This document shows, piece after piece, positions 1-5,431 of a DNA stretch of 12,094 nucleotides. The stretch lies in contig DITJ01000102.1 in the NCBI GenBank assembly GCA_002422795.1, positions 1 through 12,094 of the forward strand, read 5' to 3'. The notes below the pieces were generated by a model. That model was not told where the DNA came from. It did not search any database and saw only the letters and a program-made list of their open reading frames with translations. A program made the position numbers and the translations under genes. Within the stretch, counting starts at the first letter, position 1. Every line of letters starts with the position of its first letter. The stretch comes from Alphaproteobacteria bacterium UBA6187. Its GTDB lineage: Bacteria > Pseudomonadota > Alphaproteobacteria > Rickettsiales > UBA6187.

Positions 1-981
1 GAAGAAATACGTTACCTTGAAACGGAAATCCCGCCATTTGGCACTTATGCCTGGGATTTAGGGGTAGCGCTTCCGGCTACGTACCCTGCCCAGTATGAAG
101 TTATTGCTAATAAATACTTCACCCGCCCGCGTTTTGAGGTGTTACAGGCAAATGGTTTCCGTCATATTTCACATGCGAATGTTGAACGTGTTGATTTAAC
201 CCCTGATGCGGATTTACCTGCTGTTAGCAAATATCTTGGCAAAGGTTACATATTGCCGTTCCCTATTATGCCTACAGATAAATTCGATACGATAATTGTG
301 CCAACCGCAATGGCAACAACGCAAAACAGCTTGCCGATACATTTTTATATTTATAACCGTGATGGTAAAATGGTTGGCGAGAAAACCCACAAACCGATAG
401 CGCGCAAGCAACATGTTGCTATTAATATTGAAGAATTGCTAGAGGGTAAGGAATTTGCAGGTGGGCATATTGAACTTGCTTACGACCCTGCATATTTAAA
501 CCAGGCAGATGGCTGGCTGCATGCGCTTGTACGTTTCCGTGATAAACAAACCGGGCAAGCTGCTGAAACCAGCTTTGGCGCTCATATTTATAACATTCCT
601 ATCGTTTATAAGAACGAGCCGCAAACTTATAAAGGCAATCCTCCTGGGCTTCGTACTACCTTAGTGCTGCGCACCTATGGTGGTGAGGATACTTTCTGTA
701 ACCTGGTTTACGCCTGTTCAAAAGACTGGTTGCCAAAATCATCAACTGATTTGATACTTCATAATGAAAAAGGCCAGGAAGTTTGTAAAAAACGCATTGA
801 AATTCCTATGAGCGGCTCACGCCTATGGACATACAAAGAAATGTTCAATAGCCAGGAGCGTGCTGCGGCAGGCGAAAAAAGCTATGTGGTTATTAAAGAT
901 ACTACCTGCCGTTTATTCGGTTTCCACGGCCAGGTTAATAAAAATAACATTTTCAGTTTGGACCATATGTTTGGGTTTTAG
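1..981 (+). CDS. 3' part of an unrecognised protein (about 326 residues visible)
   Basis: The reading frame is open from the first base and ends at TAG (979-981), so the gene starts upstream of the window. An internal GTG at 139 is not needed as a start, because the 46 codons before it read as normal protein (for example PFGTYAWDLG and PATYPAQYEV). The visible protein is soluble-looking and rich in aromatic residues and short beta-type segments, and ends in FSLDHMFGF. I see no signal peptide, membrane segment or catalytic motif in the visible part. Codon use looks GC-richer than the downstream genes, which suggests a resident chromosomal gene. An IS5-type inverted repeat starts 2 bp after the stop, so any native terminator or downstream operon partner has been displaced. 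I do not recognise the family and assign no function. Confidence 0.8.
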   Translation, partial: EEIRYLETEIPPFGTYAWDLGVALPATYPAQYEVIANKYFTRPRFEVLQANGFRHISHANVERVDLTPDADLPAVSKYLGKGYILPFPIMPTDKFDTIIVPTAMATTQNSLPIHFYIYNRDGKMVGEKTHKPIARKQHVAINIEELLEGKEFAGGHIELAYDPAYLNQADGWLHALVRFRDKQTGQAAETSFGAHIYNIPIVYKNEPQTYKGNPPGLRTTLVLRTYGGEDTFCNLVYACSKDWLPKSSTDLILHNEKGQEVCKKRIEIPMSGSRLWTYKEMFNSQERAAAGEKSYVVIKDTTCRLFGFHGQVNKNNIFSLDHMFGF

Positions 982-983
982 GA

Positions 984-999
984 GCTTTGTTGCATGAAT
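984..999 (+). repeat. IS5-type terminal inverted repeat, left
   Basis: GCTTTGTTGCATGAAT is the exact reverse complement of 2753-2768. It lies on the transposase 3' side, 35 bp beyond the transposase stop, and 2 bp after the stop of the upstream gene. The next bases inward (CGAA) differ from the right end. Confidence 0.88.
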
Positions 1000-1033
1000 C
1001 GAATTTTGGTCGAGTTTTAGCATTAGTTCAGAA

Positions 1034-1798
1034 TTAGGTTACTTTATAGGCCATAGGCATTCCGAGAGCCGCCATAGTATTCAGTATAAACACTGCTACT
1101 TTTGATTCAGATTTCTGGGTTTCAATTTTTCTAGCAGACAATCTTCTGCCAATTATAGTTTTGTAACGATATATGGTGTTTTCTACTCGCACCCGGTTGT
1201 TATAACCTGTATCTTTTTGCCATCGCTGTCAGCCTTTTTCTTTGATGGTAATGAGGAGTGAATCTCGAACGGCAGGGCATTCCAGCGAAGACACGCCTAT
1301 TGTTTTGTTGGGTGGAATTATTATTTTAGGTATAATATCGTGGTAGTTCTCCAGGAAATAATCATGGATAGGATTAGCGTGATAACCTCCATCACCAATG
1401 ATTTTAACGATTCTGCCTTCAACTTCGTTAAGTAACCCTCTCAACTGGCTATCATCACTTTCATGTAAAGTCGTCAATTCTGAACTGTGAATATGACCGG
1501 TGGAATCAACTCCAATATGCAGCTTTCTCCAGACTCTCCGGAGCATTTGGCCTCCATGCTTATGGTGACACCACTCCTTCTCTCCGTAAACTTTTAGGCC
1601 GGTACTATCAATAATAATGACCACTTTTTCATTTGTATTTAGTGGCCTGACTTTAGGCGTTTTCATCAATTCAGACCGCCTTGAAAGCGTTGTATAGTCT
1701 GGAACTTGGAGATTTCCACCAAGAAGGTTTATAACTGAGATTAAAAACCCTTCTGCTTGCCGAAGCGGAAGCTTATAAAGAAGTTTCAGAGTGACGTA
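1034..1798 (-). pseudogene. IS5-family transposase, N-terminally truncated with an in-frame TGA
   Basis: Read on the minus strand, the frame runs from LKLLYKLPLRQAEGFL (about 1795) through VPDYTTLSRRSELMKTPKVR, typical of DDE transposases of the IS5 family. The catalytic triad is traceable: Asp in IIIDSTGLK (codon 1607-1609), Asp in IIGDGGY (1391-1393) and Glu in VRVENTIYRYK (1181-1183). A TGA at 1229-1231 interrupts the frame between KEKG and QRWQKDTGYN, where relatives usually have Arg, so a CGA-to-TGA transition is likely. The frame then continues to the normal C-terminus MAALGMPMAYKVT and TAA at 1034-1036. The first 50-60 residues are missing, and a TAA lies just upstream of the homologous part. 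The product is expected to be inactive: the longest open part (1229-1669) lacks the catalytic Glu. Confidence 0.88.
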
Positions 1799-2555
1799 TT
1801 ATTTCTCGACTATTGTCTTGTTCTACTACTTGAGTCCTTTCTACCCAACTACTTTTTGCAACGCGAAGTGTTCCTTCCAAACCTCTATGCCCTTTTTGCG
1901 CAGCCAAACCAGCAGCAGTTTTACCTTTTAGTAATTGGTAAAGACCCGGACCTTTACGGCGGGCAGTTGGATCTGCTTTATTTGCCAATAGCACGTCAGC
2001 TGCGCCTGTACTGCCACTTTTTCCAGCTAAATGTAGCGGTGTATGACCATGGGTGGTTCTACTTTCAATAAGATCGGCTTTTCGCTCCACTGATACGCGC
2101 TCTATCAATGACTCTAAAATAATATTATTATTTCGTGCACCCACATGCAACGCATTTGAATTGTGTGTATTTGTTTGGGATATTATATCATCTACTTGTT
2201 TTGGAGAAAGGTCGCTAAAAAATTTATCAACGATTCTTATTTCATCAAGACTTTGAGTATCCCCTGCCCTTTGCGCAAGCCTATGAAGTGGTGTGAAACC
2301 GTTGCCATCTGCTAACAGTAATGCTTGCTCTTTGTCCAGGGGCTTCATATTTTCAAGTATAGAAGCTATATTATCGCAATCACCCTTTGATGCCAACTGA
2401 TGCAGGGCTGAAGTGCGGTTTTCATTAATTTGTTGTTGCAATTCCTGAAAGGTATGCACAAGAGGTAATTGTGAGGTGCCCTCCTCCCCCCGAATTTCTT
2501 CCCCAACTTCTATTAGACTGTATTCCACTTTCTGGTTATTATTATTGCCTTTCAT
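1773..2555 (-). CDS. Ankyrin-repeat protein, 260 residues
   Basis: The protein contains about four to five ankyrin repeats over residues 47-235: helix starts TSALHQLASKGD, FTPLHRLAQRAGD, SNALHVGARNNN and HTPLHLAGKSGS are clear, and KTAAGLAAQKGH is a weaker fifth. Ankyrin repeats bind other proteins, and in intracellular alphaproteobacteria such proteins are often secreted effectors; export of this one is inference, and no Sec signal peptide is visible. The start at 2555 is supported by AGGGGAG 7 bases upstream and a promoter about 80 bases further up. The last 8 or more codons (around IIRHSETSL) lie on sequence that encodes transposase in another frame, so the natural C-terminus was probably lost and replaced by the element junction near 1800. 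The gene lies inside the inverted-repeat unit with no terminator of its own. Confidence 0.85.
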   Translation of the reverse strand: MKGNNNNQKVEYSLIEVGEEIRGEEGTSQLPLVHTFQELQQQINENRTSALHQLASKGDCDNIASILENMKPLDKEQALLLADGNGFTPLHRLAQRAGDTQSLDEIRIVDKFFSDLSPKQVDDIISQTNTHNSNALHVGARNNNIILESLIERVSVERKADLIESRTTHGHTPLHLAGKSGSTGAADVLLANKADPTARRKGPGLYQLLKGKTAAGLAAQKGHRGLEGTLRVAKSSWVERTQVVEQDNSREIIRHSETSL

Positions 2556-2562
2556 AATTAAT

Positions 2563-2569
2563 CTCCCCT
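2563..2569 (-). promoter_or_regulatory. Ribosome binding site of the ankyrin gene
   Basis: AGGGGAG lies 7 bases before the ATG at 2555 on the minus strand. It is the strongest Shine-Dalgarno sequence in the window and fixes the start of this gene. Confidence 0.65.
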
Positions 2570-2631
2570 TAGTTTATTAAACCTTCATGATATTAGTTCT
2601 TGCTGCCCACTTTGAGCATAAGAGACTAGCA

Positions 2632-2659
2632 TTCATATTAAAAAAAAAGATGTTGTCAA
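2632..2659 (-). promoter_or_regulatory. Sigma-70-type promoter of the ankyrin gene
   Basis: On the minus strand, TTGACA (2654-2659) is followed after 16 bases by TATGAA (2632-2637). The -35 matches the consensus fully and the -10 matches 4 of 6. Transcription would start near 2625, giving a leader of about 70 bases. Confidence 0.55.
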
Positions 2660-2752
2660 ATTAATAGTTAAGATTTTATTACTTATTACCCATTGAAAAT
2701 AAAAACTATAATCCCTATCCTAATTTTACGCCAGAAATTGTAATAATTATCT

Positions 2753-2768
2753 ATTCATGCAACAAAGC
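2753..2768 (-). repeat. IS5-type terminal inverted repeat, right
   Basis: Exact inverted copy of 984-999. It lies about 95 bp upstream of the -35 box of the ankyrin gene rather than just upstream of a transposase start, so the usual transposase 5' region is missing. Confidence 0.85.
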
Positions 2769-2846
2769 CATTGGGCCTTGTAGCCACTTCAATGTTTTTT
2801 ATTCCTGAAATAATACAACTATATTTTCCTTTTTAATAAATTACCT

Positions 2847-4397
2847 TTATGCCACATTTCTATTTTGAACTGTGGCTTTACCGGGCATTTCTTCTCTAAA
2901 TGCAAGCTCATACTCTATTTCAATTGCACCAAGTACTTTCTGCACAGATGATTTACGAGTTTTGCATGTCCAACTGCGTGCATTTTGCTCTTCACATTCC
3001 CTTGACAAAGAAACAAGGGTTACTTCTGGCATAGTTGAATTACGTGATACCCAGTTACGCAATTCTTCCTTATCAGCGATTCTTTCTTCAATAATAGTTT
3101 TATATTTATTATTAGAATCCATCTGCTGATTAAATTTTATAGAATTTTCATCTAACATAGATTCAAAACTATAAGGCTTAGTAACAACAGTTGATATGTC
3201 CTGAGCCTCTACACGAATTTGTTCTAAAAAATCACTTTGTGCTGGTGAAAAGGTCACTCCCCCCAATATTCCATGTGAGCCTAAATCTGTAGATGTAATA
3301 TCATAACGTGCAGATTCAGCTGTAGAGTAAGCAGTTCTATCACCATTATCACCTTTAGTTATTAATACACCAAGCATATCTAAAAGCTGTTTATTATATC
3401 CACCTGTAAAAGTTGCTAATGCTGCCAGGTTACGCCTGTAACATTTTACTTTTTGAAGCCTTTCGTCTTCTCTTGTTTCTCTTTTTTGGGAAATAAGCTG
3501 TACGCCAGAATTAGCGGCAGCGGAATTTAATGTTTCTTCCAAGTTACTAGCGACTCCTGTGGTACAAGCTGGAGTCACACTATTCTTACACAAATTGATA
3601 AATTTCTCTTGTTTTATCCTTGCTGCGCGTACTTCAGGTGAGATTACTGCCTTTTCTAAATCACATCTTCTGGAACAATCGCTTAATGTATCTATGAAAT
3701 GATTGGTGGTTACATTTCGATAATAGCTATATGATATTTCACTGCGTTCTAAATCAGTATCTTTTAATAATTTTCTTACTATATCATCATTTTCACCAGA
3801 ATAACGTTTTTGCAGGGCATCAACCATTTCATTTGTATCTAAATTATTAAGCTTCAAAGCATCTTTTAACACTGTAGAAATACGATTTTTTTCAGGAACA
3901 TCCTCTATTAAACCAATAGCTTCCTTAAGGGATCTCACTTGTTGTGGTACTAATGGTGTTGATTTATCGGTATCATCAGCTATCATATTTAACTGGCTTT
4001 CTATAATAAATCTTTGATCTGGGAAAGCAGAAATACCATATTTTTCATTTGATATTTCATATATTATACTTTCTTTGGTATTATGTTGACTCTTATCAAG
4101 TTTTTTACCCACTTTTATGATTGCTTCTGAAGTACTTGTATTACTCATAGAATTTTCTGAGCTTTCAATCGAGGCATATGATTGAAAGAATTTGGTAAAT
4201 GATTCTAAGTGTTCTCTTATTATATCTGGATTTATTGCTGGATTTTCACTCTCTTCTTTAATTTTAGTATATAAATCTATTACTAGAGCTTTTTTAGCAT
4301 CTTGATTTAAATTGCGTGCTTCACCATTATTAAGAAGTCCACGTAGACTATTTAAAAAATCATTAGTTTTAATTCTATCTTGCATTCTTATCCCCAT
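2847..4397 (-). CDS. Uncharacterised protein, 512-516 residues
   Basis: I do not recognise this protein. It is hydrophilic, Asn/Ser/Lys/Glu-rich and probably mostly helical, with no signal peptide or membrane segment. It has several Cys, including the spaced pair DCSRRC and Cys near NLCKNS, VTPACTT, KVKCYRRN, SRECEE and SWTCKT. A short stretch near LAALATFTGGYNKQLLDMLG is the most hydrophobic part. Two start codons compete: ATG at 4397, with little before it, and ATG at 4385, which has GGGGA 5 bases upstream (that motif lies inside the first four codons of the longer form). I favour 4385, giving 512 residues. Codon use matches the ankyrin gene next to it, on the same strand. An effector role is possible from the neighbourhood only. 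The stop is TAA (2847-2849), and no clear hairpin terminator follows. Confidence 0.72.
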   Translation of the reverse strand: MGIRMQDRIKTNDFLNSLRGLLNNGEARNLNQDAKKALVIDLYTKIKEESENPAINPDIIREHLESFTKFFQSYASIESSENSMSNTSTSEAIIKVGKKLDKSQHNTKESIIYEISNEKYGISAFPDQRFIIESQLNMIADDTDKSTPLVPQQVRSLKEAIGLIEDVPEKNRISTVLKDALKLNNLDTNEMVDALQKRYSGENDDIVRKLLKDTDLERSEISYSYYRNVTTNHFIDTLSDCSRRCDLEKAVISPEVRAARIKQEKFINLCKNSVTPACTTGVASNLEETLNSAAANSGVQLISQKRETREDERLQKVKCYRRNLAALATFTGGYNKQLLDMLGVLITKGDNGDRTAYSTAESARYDITSTDLGSHGILGGVTFSPAQSDFLEQIRVEAQDISTVVTKPYSFESMLDENSIKFNQQMDSNNKYKTIIEERIADKEELRNWVSRNSTMPEVTLVSLSRECEEQNARSWTCKTRKSSVQKVLGAIEIEYELAFREEMPGKATVQNRNVA

Positions 4398-4431
4398 AAT
4401 AAATTATTTTCATTCACTTAGTGGCTGCTGA

Positions 4432-4458
4432 AAAATATATAAAATTATTTTTTGTCAA
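4432..4458 (-). promoter_or_regulatory. Possible promoter of the uncharacterised gene at 2847-4397
   Basis: On the minus strand, TTGACA (4453-4458) is followed by an AT-rich run containing TATTTT at 15 bases spacing (4432-4437) or TATATT at 13. The -35 is perfect but the spacing is short. It overlaps an imperfect inverted repeat: GGCTG at 4423-4427, CAGCC at 4459-4463 and A/T tracts inside. Confidence 0.35.
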
Positions 4459-4619
4459 CAGCCTCTAGAATGAGTTGTCTCAATATTTCTTTTAACCATT
4501 GAAAGCATCCTCATTCGTTAATAAATTAACTCAATTTTGGCATAATATCATAGAAATGCAACTATTCAATAATTATCTTTATTCATATATTCATGATTTA
4601 TTTCAATAAACAGCAGTTA

Positions 4620-4800
4620 ATATTTCCTTGTTAACAGCCGGAAATCTGCTCTGGCTTCGCCGTTTTGTTATCACGAAGAAGCTTATCAAGCACTTCAAGA
4701 TGCTCGCCTGCTGGGTTGGCGGGAGCAGATAGTGCCAACTTTATAATTACGAAATGGGGGCCTATTCCTACAGGAGATAAGGAACATAGTAATATTTATA
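4620..4800. other. GC-richer segment of uncertain origin, possible gene remnant
   Basis: This stretch is visibly GC-richer than its surroundings. On the minus strand a frame of about 50 codons without a proper start (bounded by TAA near 4797 and ending at TAA near 4634) reads through GPHFVIIKLALSAPANPAGE and HLEVLDKLLRDNKTAKPEQI. The pattern LALSAP, then AGEHLEVL, then LLRD, faintly resembles part of PtsN-type PTS IIA domains, but both other strands and frames are also partly open, so this is weak. The flanks 4464-4619 and 4801-4900 show nothing I can name. Confidence 0.2.
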
Positions 4801-4922
4801 ATATGAATAATGGAACATGCGAGGTAACAAGTTGTTCACAATAATTGGGGGCAACATAAGGGGTAACGGACGAGTGAGTGTCGGATGATAAATGACAGAA
4901 ATTAGCAAGAACAAAAAGTCTT

Positions 4923-5003
4923 AGTATACTTGATAGGGTTTTTCATAACTGTAACATCATCGAAACCGGCAACGAAAGTTACCGCCTGAAAAAAGCTGCC
5001 TAA
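4923..5003 (+). pseudogene. istB: 3' remnant of an IS21-family istB gene
   Basis: The frame reads SILDRVFHNCNIIETGNESY followed by RLKKAA and TAA (5001-5003). The block HxCxIIETGNESYR is characteristic of the C-terminus of IstB, the AAA+ ATPase helper of IS21-family transposition. Only about the last 26-36 residues survive; a TGA interrupts the frame upstream near 4893, and neither the Walker motifs nor the partner transposase istA is present. A short hairpin and an IS5 scrap follow within 60 bp. Confidence 0.7.
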
Positions 5004-5032
5004 ACTTCCTTTCTAACCAGTGGATATGATGA

Positions 5033-5051
5033 ATAACTTTAAAAAAGTTAT
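5033..5051 (+). repeat. Short perfect hairpin after the istB remnant
   Basis: ATAACTTT and AAAGTTAT pair around a 3-base AAA loop. The stem is AT-rich and is not followed by a T tract, so it is a weak terminator candidate; it may equally belong to the end of the IS21 element. Confidence 0.35.
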
Positions 5052-5062
5052 CCACATATTCG

Positions 5063-5140
5063 TGCATTAACTCCGTCAAGTAAAACATTGATCTGACGGT
5101 CGTCACTTTCGTGCAGTGTAGTTAATTCAGAGCTGAGAAT
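5063..5140 (-). pseudogene. Internal fragment of an IS5-family transposase
   Basis: On the minus strand 26 codons read through SSELTTLHESDDRQINVLLD, matching SSELTTLHESDDSQLRGLLN in the transposase at 1229-1669. Homology fades on both sides, and no inverted repeats are attached. The differences are too many for a recent copy of that element, so it is an older, independent insertion or a related element. Confidence 0.72.
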
Positions 5141-5322
5141 ATAAGTGAAAAATCCAGAGTCTCTTAATATTTAAATCCTTTTTACAATATAAAGTATGAG
5201 GCAACCCTGACATTAAGTAACATAAATATTGCAATATACCAAAAATAATGTAATATGCGCAAAAATATAGGCGGAAGTAAATTGGTTTTATTATAACCGG
5301 CTTGGCTAAGAAGTACTACTAC

Positions 5323-5355
5323 GTCATTGCTAGCAGCCAAGCTGCGTGCAATGAC
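5323..5355. repeat. 33-bp palindromic element
   Basis: GTCATTGC, two unpaired bases, GCAGC, a CAA loop, GCTGC, two unpaired bases, then GCAATGAC. Thirteen of 15 arm positions pair. GTCATTGC-type palindromes are common dispersed repeats in Rickettsiales genomes; relation to those is inference. It lies 77 bp upstream of the ankyrin-subtilase gene and lacks a T tract on either side, so I do not call it a terminator. Confidence 0.6.
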
Positions 5356-5431
5356 ACACTTTTAAATGCAATTGCAATGTACATACAAAGAATTTTCCAG
5401 GCTCTCAATAATTTAATAATAGTGATAAATT

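Larger units (their letters stand above)
983..2769 (-). mobile_element. IS5-family (IS903-like ends) element carrying an ankyrin gene in place of the transposase 5' end
   Basis: Two 16-bp perfect inverted repeats (GCTTTGTTGCATGAAT at 984-999 and its reverse complement at 2753-2768) bound about 1.79 kb. IS903-group elements end in the related GGCTTTGTTG. The left end lies just beyond the stop of a minus-strand IS5 transposase, as in an intact element. On the right, the first 50-60 or so transposase codons are absent and an ankyrin gene with its own promoter sits there instead. The outermost base differs between ends (A at 983; the complement of C at 2769 is G). I find no target duplication: the 9 bases outside the left end (974-982) and right end (2770-2778) do not match, nor do 3- or 4-base versions. 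The unit could be an IS with a passenger gene, or two decayed ends brought together by deletion or recombination. Confidence 0.7.

Noticed and set aside
1229..1231. TGA read as tryptophan (altered code)
   Set aside because: The surrounding alignment calls for Arg rather than Trp, TGG codons are used normally, and no other in-frame TGA occurs in the long genes. Simple decay fits better.
1757..2256. Plus-strand open frames across the ankyrin gene
   Set aside because: They are antisense to a well-supported gene with repeats, promoter and ribosome binding site, and give no recognisable protein.
974..2778. Target-site duplication around the IS5-type unit
   Set aside because: Direct comparison of the 9-, 4- and 3-base flanks on both sides shows no match; the shared TTGGG (971-975 and 2771-2775) is not adjacent to the left repeat.
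5033..5051. Rho-independent terminator
   Set aside because: The stem is AT-only apart from one C-G pair, and no T tract follows on either strand.
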